From NCBI RefSeq assembly GCF_001026905.1, contig NZ_LAQL01000002.1:124001-188000 (forward strand): 64,000 nt of DNA. Reading direction: 5' to 3'. Position numbers and translations under genes: made by a program. The notes beneath the pieces were generated by a model. The model saw nothing but the letters and a program-made list of their open reading frames with translations. It did no database searches and was not told the DNA's origin. The stretch comes from Kiloniella spongiae. GTDB lineage: Bacteria; Pseudomonadota; Alphaproteobacteria; Kiloniellales; Kiloniellaceae. Below are positions 1-7,990 of the stretch, piece by piece (the first letter of the stretch is position 1; each line of letters begins with the position of its first letter).

Positions 1-1063
1 GAACAGCAAGAATATCGTCCAAATTAATCCTCGGGCTTGCCAGATTCATAGAAATTTCGACACCATCCTTAAGATCGACGTCAACATCACCAGTTACTTT
101 TTGTGCACCAACCCGAACAACAATATCACTTACAGCAAGCCGGTTCAGATTACCTTCAAGTTCGGCAGATAATTCAAAATCGCTATCAGCACTTGTTTCA
201 AGATCAACTTTAAACAATTCGGAAATCAAGGATCCAAGATCACTTCCATCGCCTTCAAATTTACCGCGATAAGAGGTGCTGTTTACGTGACGAGAAACCG
301 AGCCGTTAAATTTTAACTTTGCTTGAGAATCAGGCAGGCGAATACCTGTATTAATCGCAGTTGCCCCTTCTTCAGCAAACTGGCCTAGATCCAACTCAAC
401 TTCCGTACGTTGTCCTCGCAAAAGGAGATCACCACCTAATGAAAAAGGCCCAGAAAGGCTTTTAGCGGCGACCTCAACATTAATACCTTCAAGTGTTTCA
501 TGGGTATTTCCCTCGGCATCGTCATAATGAATTGTACCGTCAATAATCCGAAAACGGTCAAGAACAACGCCCGAGAAAAAAGTACTGTCTTCTTTACCTT
601 GATCAAGGTCTTGGACTGATGAGTTATCAGTGATTTCAGTGGCTATATCCGCAGCCACTTTATTGTTAACCTCTTCGGGAGAGAACAACCAATTCCCCGA
701 ACCATCAGCAAATTTCTCAATTCTGATTATGGGTTTTCTTAGAATCACCTCATCAACGCGCAAACGCCCACTCAAAAGAGGGAGCACTGCAACCTTCACC
801 CCTAATTCATCAAGAGAAATCATTGATGAATTAGGGGACATAGGATCATTTGCAAAACTTACATTCGTCGCAGAAAAACTTGGTACAGGTAATATCCTAA
901 GATTAAGATCTCCCTCAATATCCAATGTTCGCCCTGTGTAGGCGTAAACCCGTTCTGTTATATCGCTTTTATATTTGTTCCAATTAACAAATCCTGGCCC
1001 GAACAGCACACCAGCAATAACAAGCAGCAGTATTATCGATATTGAAATCGTAAATTTACGCAC
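1..1063 (-). CDS. AsmA family protein, 3' part cut by window edge
   Basis: The frame is open on the minus strand from a GTG at 1063 to the window edge (about 354 residues visible). The start has an AAGG-type ribosome binding site about 8 nt upstream. The N-terminus is a single hydrophobic anchor (about residues 3-22) ending in FGPGFVNW. It is followed by the AsmA pattern: a YTGRTLDIEG segment, LRILPVPSFSATNVSFAN, and later an RIIDGTIHYDD-like strand. AsmA-family proteins are inner-membrane-anchored periplasmic proteins related to lipid-transport and outer-membrane-assembly factors; many are over 600 residues, so much of the C-terminus lies outside. The exact role cannot be read from this part. 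Confidence 0.8.
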   Translation of the reverse strand, partial: MRKFTISISIILLLVIAGVLFGPGFVNWNKYKSDITERVYAYTGRTLDIEGDLNLRILPVPSFSATNVSFANDPMSPNSSMISLDELGVKVAVLPLLSGRLRVDEVILRKPIIRIEKFADGSGNWLFSPEEVNNKVAADIATEITDNSSVQDLDQGKEDSTFFSGVVLDRFRIIDGTIHYDDAEGNTHETLEGINVEVAAKSLSGPFSLGGDLLLRGQRTEVELDLGQFAEEGATAINTGIRLPDSQAKLKFNGSVSRHVNSTSYRGKFEGDGSDLGSLISELFKVDLETSADSDFELSAELEGNLNRLAVSDIVVRVGAQKVTGDVDVDLKDGVEISMNLASPRINLDDILAV

Positions 1064-1248
1064 GATCCAACCTTTTATGATGTTTTATGGTTTAGTGTGA
1101 AAAAACACACCCTATAATTGTTAAGAACTAACCTACTCATAAGCTTGTGCTTAATCAATCATTTGCAAGAGATAACACTATTTAAAATCCATAAAATCCA
1201 GTAACCTTTACGTATTATCGTTAAAAATAAACCATTACGTGCAATTAC

Positions 1249-1626
1249 ATGATAAACTCTTCGTTCAACATATTTAAAACCGGATACGAAATTTTGTTTA
1301 GAATACTATTTGTTTGTTTATTTCTGATAACACCCAGCCTTAGCTTTGCAGCAAACCAGCTCTCAAACAAAGAGCTTGCCCAATTATGTAATTCCAAAGA
1401 TCGATGGTATGGCGGCCTATGTAACGGCTATATTACAGGCACAGTTGAAAGCTTGCTGGAAATGCGAGAACAAGGGTTGATTGCAGAAGCATTTTGCTTC
1501 CCTCAAAAAATGGAACGCGGCCAGTTCATTGATGTCATAAGACAGTCTCTTGCAAAAAAAATAGATATCCAACCCGCCTTTGAAAGCATCGTATTAACAT
1601 TAAGGGAAAAATATCCGTGTGAGTAA
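1249..1626 (+). CDS. Small secreted Rap1a/Tai immunity-like protein
   Basis: 125 residues with a signal peptide (hydrophobic about residues 15-33, cleavage near SFA-AN). The mature part has the cysteine and glycine pattern of the Rap1a/Tai family: LCNSKDRWYGGLCNGYITG, then AFCFPQ, a helix, and a terminal KYPCE, giving four cysteines able to form two disulfides. Rap1a-type proteins were described as immunity proteins against type VI amidase effectors, but many homologues stand alone without an effector. No effector or T6SS gene is visible here. The stop overlaps the GTG start of the following MFS gene by 8 bases, so the two are probably co-translated. The family call is from recalled motifs; the immunity role is not supported by context. 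Confidence 0.65.
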   Translation: MINSSFNIFKTGYEILFRILFVCLFLITPSLSFAANQLSNKELAQLCNSKDRWYGGLCNGYITGTVESLLEMREQGLIAEAFCFPQKMERGQFIDVIRQSLAKKIDIQPAFESIVLTLREKYPCE

Positions 1627-2812
1627 AATCTCAGAGGAAAGTCAAAATCTTTCGATACGCCCCAGTAATATCAAGGATTTGATCGCGGTTATCTCCTGTG
1701 TATCAATTGCGGGCATCAGTATGGGGTTTACCCTTCCTCTGATGACGATTTCATTAGATCGTGACGGGAGCACTGGTTCTTTCATTGGCCTTATCGGCTC
1801 AATGTTAGGAATTGCTATTGTTCTTTTTTCCCCTTTCGTCCCGGCCTGCATTTCCTCTCTTGGCATGAGAAAATTTGTTATTATTTGCATGCTGGGCGAA
1901 ACACTGATGTTTGTTTGCCTGTTTCTCTTTCCCGAACCTGTTGCCTGGGTTCTCATACGTTTTGTTATGGGAATGGCCGTTGCCGGAATATTCATCGCCA
2001 GCGAAAGTTGGATCAATCACCTAGCCATCTCATCGCACCGAGGCAGAATACTCGCCCTGTTTAATATTTCATTAGGCCTAGGCTTTGCATCTGGACCTCT
2101 ACTTCTCATTATCACCGGAACAGACAGTTGGCTTCCCTTTATAACCGGGGCATGCATTTGTTTTGTAGCAACGATACCCTTGCTACTCGTGCAAGATCCG
2201 GACATGGATTTAGAAAGTCCAAGTAGCTTTAATCAATTTTCATTTATTCTCATTGCGCCCGCTTATTGTGCTGCTGTTGTACTCGCATCGGGAACAGAAA
2301 CCCTAATGGGAACATTCTTTCACTACTATGGTTCCAGAATAGGGTATGCCCAATCTGATATGCATATCATGCTAACCTTGTTTTTCCTTGGCGGACTTAT
2401 ATTCCAATATCCTATCGGATGGTTAGCAGATCATATGAACATCCCCCGGCTGCTTCTTATTTTAGGCTTAGTCTGCATACTCTGCATCATCCTTACCTTC
2501 CAATTTGCACATATAATCTTGTTGTTTAAGTTTCTGTTATTTTGTTGGGGCGGCATTTTAACATCAATCTACAATACGGTTCTCACTGCCGTCGGGCACG
2601 AATACAAGGGTGCTGATTTAATTGCGGCAAATGCGTCATTCGGTTTTTTATGGGGCGTCGGAGGCTTAATGCCACTCATTGGAGGACAAGCAACACAAGC
2701 ATTTCAAGAAGAAGCCTTGATGTACGTGTCTCTGGCTCTGACACTACTTTTTGTTGTGCTTATGATTGGCTCACTGACAAAAGCCAAGACGAGGAAAAAG
2801 AACTATAATTAA
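1619..2812 (+). CDS. MFS transporter, YcaD-like
   Basis: 397 residues, almost entirely hydrophobic with about twelve membrane segments. The GTG start lies inside the end of the preceding gene. Motifs typical of the YcaD-like MFS subgroup are visible: IASESWINHLA, followed by RGRILALFNISLGLGFASGP between helices 4 and 5, and FQYPIGWLADHMN in the second half as the repeat of the A-motif. Substrate cannot be predicted. The 8-base overlap with the secreted Cys-rich gene suggests the two are expressed as a unit. The stop is 6 bases from the convergent stop of the LuxO-like gene. Confidence 0.85.
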   Translation: MSKISEESQNLSIRPSNIKDLIAVISCVSIAGISMGFTLPLMTISLDRDGSTGSFIGLIGSMLGIAIVLFSPFVPACISSLGMRKFVIICMLGETLMFVCLFLFPEPVAWVLIRFVMGMAVAGIFIASESWINHLAISSHRGRILALFNISLGLGFASGPLLLIITGTDSWLPFITGACICFVATIPLLLVQDPDMDLESPSSFNQFSFILIAPAYCAAVVLASGTETLMGTFFHYYGSRIGYAQSDMHIMLTLFFLGGLIFQYPIGWLADHMNIPRLLLILGLVCILCIILTFQFAHIILLFKFLLFCWGGILTSIYNTVLTAVGHEYKGADLIAANASFGFLWGVGGLMPLIGGQATQAFQEEALMYVSLALTLLFVVLMIGSLTKAKTRKKNYN

Positions 2813-2818
2813 CTGGAA

Positions 2819-4276
2819 CTAGCTGGTTTTCTTTTCCAGTTCTTTCCACTGAACTTTTTTGCGATATATGGTCGAGGGATTTATGTCCAACAAGCTAGCA
2901 GCTTTTACGATATTTCCATCGCAAGTCTTAATCGCGGTTTCAATCGCCTCTTTTTCAACCATCCAAAGCGGCGTAATTTCAGTTGATTGCGATATTTCTG
3001 CAAAGTGATTTCCTGAGGGTAACAATTCGACAGCGTCAAGCTTACTACGATCACGATTACCATCAACATTCCGCCCGGGAACATTACCTTTGTATTCTGA
3101 AAAACCAGTGTTCACCCCCCTCAATGAAGGCAACATGTCCGCTGTTAAAACCTGTCCTTCATTCAAAACAATCGAATTTCTGATAACATTTTGAAGTTGA
3201 CGAATATTACCCGGCCAACTGTAGTTATTAATCAGTTCAATTGCTTCCGCAGAAAAACTTTTAAACTCTTTTCCTTCTTCCTTCGCATAATCAATCAGAA
3301 ACGATTTTGCAATTTCCAGAATATCTTCATCCCTATCCCTTAATGGAGGAAGGTGAATGGGAATGACGTGAAGTCGATAATAAAGATCTTCACGAAACCT
3401 TCCGGCTTGAACTTCCTGCAAGGGACTACGATTAGTGGCGCAAACAATTCGAATATTTACCTTTTCAAGTCTGGTACTACCAACTTTATTAAAAGTACCA
3501 CTTTGAATAAACCGCAGTAGCTTGGTTTGCAGATCAAGGTCCATTTCACAGATTTCATCCAGGAACAACGTCCCCCCATCAGCCTGCGTAGCTGCCCCGT
3601 CTCGATTACCAATCGCCCCTGTAAAAGCGCCTTTGACATGACCGAATATTTCAGATTCCATCAAATCTTTTGGGATGGCACCGCAATTGAGTGGCACAAA
3701 AGGTTTCTCTGCACGAGGACTGCATTTATGAATGGCTTCAGCACAAACTTCCTTACCTGTGCCACTCTCCCCAGTAATAAAAACTGTAGCTTTGGATGTC
3801 GCCGCAGAATCAATCGTCCGGTAAATAGATTGCATCGCAAAGGAAGAACCAATAAAGCCGTAAAAATGCGTTCGTTCTTTGATGGCCTCGACCATCTCGG
3901 ATAACTGCATATGCTTCAAGGCATTGCGCACCGTGACAATTAATCGATCAGCAGAAAAAGGTTTTTCAAGAAAGTCATATGCCCCCAAACGCATTGATTC
4001 GACAGCGACATTCACCGATGCGTTAGATGTGATGATAACAACAGCAACAGGTAGCTTCTGTTCCTGCACCATCCTAAGGATTTCAATGCCATCCATATCC
4101 GGCAATTGCAGATCGAGAAGGATAACTCTGTATCCCCCCTCACCTAACTCATGAAGAGCCTCTTTTCCCGACATTACTTGTGTTGATTCATAGCCAGAAC
4201 GCTTCAAATAACTTGTATACACAGCAGCCAAAGATGCTGTGTCTTCAACAAGTAAAATGGAGGGTGTCTCTGCCAT
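2819..4276 (-). CDS. Sigma-54-dependent response regulator, LuxO-like
   Basis: 485 residues with three domains in NtrC order. The receiver has phosphoacceptor D55 in VILLDLQLPDMDG and K105 in LEKPF. The AAA+ sigma-54 activation domain has Walker A GESGTGKE at 169-176, GAFTGA at 216-221 (the sigma-54 contact loop) and Walker B GGTLFLDEI. A Fis-type HTH sits at the C-terminus (NIVKAASLLDINPSTIYRK). The central region, from the GFIGSS...YRTIDSAA segment through CEMDLDLQTKLLRFIQ and HVIPIHLPPLRDR, is strikingly like Vibrio LuxO. It lies downstream of an Hpt gene on the same strand, as expected of a phosphorelay pair. LuxO activates small-RNA genes in Vibrio; targets here are unknown. Confidence 0.85.
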   Translation of the reverse strand: MAETPSILLVEDTASLAAVYTSYLKRSGYESTQVMSGKEALHELGEGGYRVILLDLQLPDMDGIEILRMVQEQKLPVAVVIITSNASVNVAVESMRLGAYDFLEKPFSADRLIVTVRNALKHMQLSEMVEAIKERTHFYGFIGSSFAMQSIYRTIDSAATSKATVFITGESGTGKEVCAEAIHKCSPRAEKPFVPLNCGAIPKDLMESEIFGHVKGAFTGAIGNRDGAATQADGGTLFLDEICEMDLDLQTKLLRFIQSGTFNKVGSTRLEKVNIRIVCATNRSPLQEVQAGRFREDLYYRLHVIPIHLPPLRDRDEDILEIAKSFLIDYAKEEGKEFKSFSAEAIELINNYSWPGNIRQLQNVIRNSIVLNEGQVLTADMLPSLRGVNTGFSEYKGNVPGRNVDGNRDRSKLDAVELLPSGNHFAEISQSTEITPLWMVEKEAIETAIKTCDGNIVKAASLLDINPSTIYRKKVQWKELEKKTS

Positions 4277-4403
4277 TAATTATATTACCAAAATCAGGAT
4301 AGAATACTGAGCTGAACAAGCTTGTTATTGATAATACGAAGGATCATGCGCCTTGCCAAGCGGTTCAAGACAAAGCACACTTTTTAATAAAACTCTGAAA
4401 AAC

Positions 4404-4703
4404 CTAACTGCCTTGGTAAGCTTCCATAGTCAAGGCACCAATCTCATCTGCACTTACAGCAAGTTCAATGGCATGTTTATGATCCCCGCACCGACAGGAT
4501 TCATTGATAAGGCGCATCTGTTCTTGCAACCGAAGTGCACCAAAGGTTCCGCTCACACTTTTTAAAGTATGGCTTTCCCGTTGTAATTCTTCGGCATTAT
4601 GCATTCGGGCCGCATTTAAAACACCAGTCAAATGTGTTCTCAGATCAGCACAAAACTGTTCGACCAGAAAAGGAATAGTCTCTTCCCCGACTTCATTTGA
4701 CAA
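4404..4703 (-). CDS. Hpt-domain phosphotransfer protein, LuxU-like
   Basis: A histidine-phosphotransfer domain with the phospho-site HTLKSVSGTFGA (H45 counted from the TTG start). 99 residues from a TTG at 4703, but the reading frame stays open upstream with Hpt-like sequence (DELVIQALSNEVGEE) and no ATG or GTG. The true start may be upstream, for example an ATT at 4781-4779 that sits 9 nt behind an AGGGGAG site at 4797-4791. LuxU-type Hpt proteins relay phosphate from hybrid sensor kinases to LuxO. No hybrid kinase is in the window, so the partner lies elsewhere. A 127-base gap separates it from the regulator gene. Confidence 0.75.
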   Translation of the reverse strand: MSNEVGEETIPFLVEQFCADLRTHLTGVLNAARMHNAEELQRESHTLKSVSGTFGALRLQEQMRLINESCRCGDHKHAIELAVSADEIGALTMEAYQGS

Positions 4704-4803
4704 AGCCTGAATGACTAACTCATCCCGAACAGGATAGGTTTTATCTGTTTCTTGTGTATTTAAGTCACTAAACGAGCTAATTGTCCTGTGCTCCCCTCTT
4801 AAA

Positions 4804-4821
4804 TCGGTACGGCAATACCGA
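4804..4821. promoter_or_regulatory. 18-bp dyad upstream of Hpt/LuxO-like genes
   Basis: A perfect inverted repeat, TCGGTA-N6-TACCGA, lies immediately upstream of the purine-rich putative ribosome binding site of the Hpt gene. Position and symmetry suit an operator for a dimeric regulator, or an RNA hairpin in the leader. No known motif was recognised. Confidence 0.3.
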
Positions 4822-5015
4822 CATTCCAGGATGATTAATCCTGTTATTTAACTCTCTGAACACCTATCCGAAAGAAATCCGTTCACACATAAAGGCAACT
4901 GAACAGCGTTTGGTTTCGGACAGTAACGACTATTACAGAATAACAGCTATAAAATATTTACTCACGATAAAAGTTAGGGATTATACATATCCCACCACTT
5001 ATCAGTGGACCAGTA

Positions 5016-6563
5016 TCAGGGGGCTGTAACATCGTAAGTCGCGAGGATTTTGCCCGTGAGCGCATCTTCACAATAAAGGCTAACGTCATACCCCCACAGT
5101 TGCGCTATTCGCCGCATCACCTGCTCTGCCTCTTTGCCATCGATAGGAACATCATCATGGACCATATGACGTAATGTAATAGCTCGATCCCCCTCAAACT
5201 CGACATCGGCAACCTGTATATCCAGTGTCATAGCCGAAACAGTGTAAGATTTTGCCAAAGCACTGCGAACTTTTTTGTACCCGCGGCTATCATGAATAGC
5301 ATCAACCTTTAAATGGGGCAGTGCCGAATTATCGTGGATTTGAAACAGCCTAAATTCTCGAATAAGTTTCGGACTCAAAAACTGCAAAATAAAGCTTTCA
5401 TCCCGGTAATTAGCCCAAGCATCTTTAAGAACTTCAATTCCATTATTAGACCCTGCGATATCGGGAAACCATAACTTATCTTCGTCCGTTGGCTCATGAC
5501 ATATGCGGTAAATATCCTGCATCATCGCAAACCCCAAAGCGTACGGATTGATGCCACTCCATCGCTGATCATCAAAATCGGGTTGCGCGACCACCCGGGT
5601 ATGATAATCAATGAATTCCAGCATTGCGCCTTCGGTAATTAAGCCCTTATCAAAAAGCCTGTTCATAATGAAATAATGACAAAAACATGCGCAGCCTTCG
5701 TTCATCACTTTGGTTTGCTTTTGCGGATAAAAATACTGGGCGATATTCCGAACAATCCGCAAAATTTCTCGCTGCCAATCCTCTAATATCGGGCTGTGTT
5801 TCTCAAAAAAATAAAGAAGGTTGGCTTCCGGTAACCCAAACTTGGCCATGATAGCTTCCTGACGTTGGCTCTTCACCTCTTCATCCTCAATCTCTACTTC
5901 TTTAAGAGGCAAAGTACGCCAAATATCTCTGTAATCACCGCGTTTATGTTCTTCACGATCATCAATGCGCTGTTGTGCCATTTCCCGGGACATAGGAACC
6001 GGTCTTGAATAATGATCTACAGCGTTCTCGCGAAGTGCATGTGCCGCATCCAGCAGTTCTTCCACAGCTTCAACACCGTGTCGCTCTTCACATTTATTGA
6101 TATATTCACGGGCAAAATGCATGTAATCCAGAATAGCCTCGGCATCTGTCCATTGCTTGAAGAGATGATTATTTTTGAAAAAATGATTATGCCCAAAGGC
6201 AGCATGGGCCACGACCAGCGCCTGCATCGTCATGGTGTTCTCTTCCATGATATAGCTAATACAAGGGCTGGAATTTATAACAATTTCATAAGCAAGCCCG
6301 CGCATTCCTTTACGGTAATAGAATTCGTCCTGAACAAAGCTTTTCCCAAACGACCAATGATTATACATCAAAGGCATTCCAATACCTGAATAAGCATCAA
6401 GCATCTGTTCAGAGGTTATAACCTCTATTTGATTTGGATAAACACTCAAGCCCAATTCGGTATTTGCGATTTCTTCTATGGCATCATAGACACAATCAAG
6501 CTTTTCAAAGCTCCATTCTGCACCTTCATACAGGGGTTCTTGTATCTTTTGCGCTTTTGCCAT
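5016..6563 (-). CDS. SpoVR/YcgB family protein
   Basis: 515 residues, the usual length for the SpoVR/YcgB family (PF04293). Recognisable family segments include the N-terminal PNQIEVITSEQMLDAY, the ARMHF-like YMHFAREYINKCEERHG, NEGCACFCHYFIMN, and GINPYALGFAMMQDIYRI. A good site (AAGGAA) precedes the ATG. It is the third gene of prkA-yeaH-spoVR, 80 bp behind yeaH. The name comes from Bacillus cortex formation; in non-sporulating proteobacteria the protein is tied to stationary-phase and stress physiology together with PrkA and YeaH. It has no transmembrane segment and is probably cytoplasmic. The biochemical function is unknown. Confidence 0.93.
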   Translation of the reverse strand: MAKAQKIQEPLYEGAEWSFEKLDCVYDAIEEIANTELGLSVYPNQIEVITSEQMLDAYSGIGMPLMYNHWSFGKSFVQDEFYYRKGMRGLAYEIVINSSPCISYIMEENTMTMQALVVAHAAFGHNHFFKNNHLFKQWTDAEAILDYMHFAREYINKCEERHGVEAVEELLDAAHALRENAVDHYSRPVPMSREMAQQRIDDREEHKRGDYRDIWRTLPLKEVEIEDEEVKSQRQEAIMAKFGLPEANLLYFFEKHSPILEDWQREILRIVRNIAQYFYPQKQTKVMNEGCACFCHYFIMNRLFDKGLITEGAMLEFIDYHTRVVAQPDFDDQRWSGINPYALGFAMMQDIYRICHEPTDEDKLWFPDIAGSNNGIEVLKDAWANYRDESFILQFLSPKLIREFRLFQIHDNSALPHLKVDAIHDSRGYKKVRSALAKSYTVSAMTLDIQVADVEFEGDRAITLRHMVHDDVPIDGKEAEQVMRRIAQLWGYDVSLYCEDALTGKILATYDVTAP

Positions 6564-6643
6564 AGGAATTCCTTTTTATAGCTTTGCGAATCAACAGCTT
6601 ATCGAGATAGCAAATACTTACTAATTCTTAGCCATTAGAATAC

Positions 6644-7948
6644 CTAGCCATCTCCGGCATTCTCTTTGGAAAACAAATCTTGAAAAACAGGGAAGATGTC
6701 ATTGGGTTTAACAACTCTTCGCATGGCAAATTGTTCAAAACCTGCCGTAAGTTGTGCATAGATCCGCCAAAGATCCGTCATGTTTTGTTCGTCTTTAAAT
6801 ATCTCGAGTTCCTGTTCATCCATTACTTCGATATAAGCGAAATACTGACAGGCCGGCAGGATCACATCCCCCATAATGGCTAAGCATTTTTCCCGGTCAC
6901 TGGCAAAGTTGTCACCATCAGATGCCTGCGCCGCATAAACATTCCAATCACCAAGCGGATATCGATCTTTCAGAACTTTCTCCATTTCTTCCAAGGCAGA
7001 GGAAACAATGGTTCCCCCCGTTTCTCTGGAATAGAAAAACGTTTCTTCATCAACCTCTTTGGCCATGTGTGTATGGCGAATAAAAACCAACTCAACCCGT
7101 TCATATTGGGTAGAAAGAAACAGATGCAGAAGCATGAAAAATCTTTTGGCCAGATCTTTCATGCTTTCACTCATGGACCCGGAAACATCCATCAAACAAA
7201 ACATAACGGCACGGGTGTTCGGTTTTGGAATTTTTGTAAAAGATTTATACCGAACATCCAAAGGATCAATATAGGGAACAAACCGGCGACGATGTTCTAA
7301 CTGCTCAAGTCTTTCATGTAACTCTTTTAGCTTTTTAGTTTTACGTCCTCTCGCTTCCAGATCCAGTATTTCTTCTCGAAGGGTATTGAGTTCCTCGCTA
7401 CCAGGCCGTTTCATTGAAATTCGCCGAGCGAGGCTATGACGCATTGTTCGCTTCAAGTCCATATTGCTTGGCGATCCAACACGTACATATCCAGCACGCT
7501 GGTTCTCAAATTCAACTTCTTCTTTCAACGACGTCTTTACAAGATCTGGCAACTCCAGATCTTCAAAGAAGACATCCAAAAACTCTTCTCTGGAAAGAGA
7601 GAACTGAAAGCTATCTTCCCCATCGCCATCTTCACTGGCTTTTTTACCACCCTGCCCTTCTCCGCCTTTTGGTGGACGCTTTATCTGATCGCCTGTGGAA
7701 AATTCTTTGTTCCCCGGAAGGACGCGATCATGCTTACCTTTGCTGTAATCATACTTAAAGCGCGGTTCGTTTAACCCCTTAGAGGGAATAGTTATCCGGC
7801 CATTATGGCCAATGTCGGTGACTTTACCGCCATTTACAGCCTCTTTCACAGCTTTACGTATTTGATTTTGAGCACGACGAATAAACCTCTGCCGATTGGG
7901 TAAACTCTTACCCTTTGGATTTAATCGCCTGTCAATAAAATGCATCAT
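6644..7948 (-). CDS. yeaH: YeaH/DUF444 family VWA-like protein
   Basis: 434 residues from the ATG at 7948, preceded by GGTGGG at 9 nt; a TTG three codons upstream also exists but lies on top of that site. The N-terminus FIDRRLNPKGKSLPNRQRF is diagnostic for YeaH/DUF444. There is a glycine- and lysine-rich low-complexity stretch near residues 95-110. A metal-ion-dependent adhesion site, DVSGSMS, sits near residues 254-260, giving a von Willebrand A-like fold. In E. coli YeaH is co-expressed with the kinase YeaG (PrkA). Here it is 42 bp behind prkA and in the same direction, so one operon is likely. The precise molecular role is not established. Confidence 0.92.
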   Translation of the reverse strand: MMHFIDRRLNPKGKSLPNRQRFIRRAQNQIRKAVKEAVNGGKVTDIGHNGRITIPSKGLNEPRFKYDYSKGKHDRVLPGNKEFSTGDQIKRPPKGGEGQGGKKASEDGDGEDSFQFSLSREEFLDVFFEDLELPDLVKTSLKEEVEFENQRAGYVRVGSPSNMDLKRTMRHSLARRISMKRPGSEELNTLREEILDLEARGRKTKKLKELHERLEQLEHRRRFVPYIDPLDVRYKSFTKIPKPNTRAVMFCLMDVSGSMSESMKDLAKRFFMLLHLFLSTQYERVELVFIRHTHMAKEVDEETFFYSRETGGTIVSSALEEMEKVLKDRYPLGDWNVYAAQASDGDNFASDREKCLAIMGDVILPACQYFAYIEVMDEQELEIFKDEQNMTDLWRIYAQLTAGFEQFAMRRVVKPNDIFPVFQDLFSKENAGDG

Positions 7949-7990
7949 GCTGTTCAACCCACCTATTCACTGCCCCTCAAAAACACCAAA

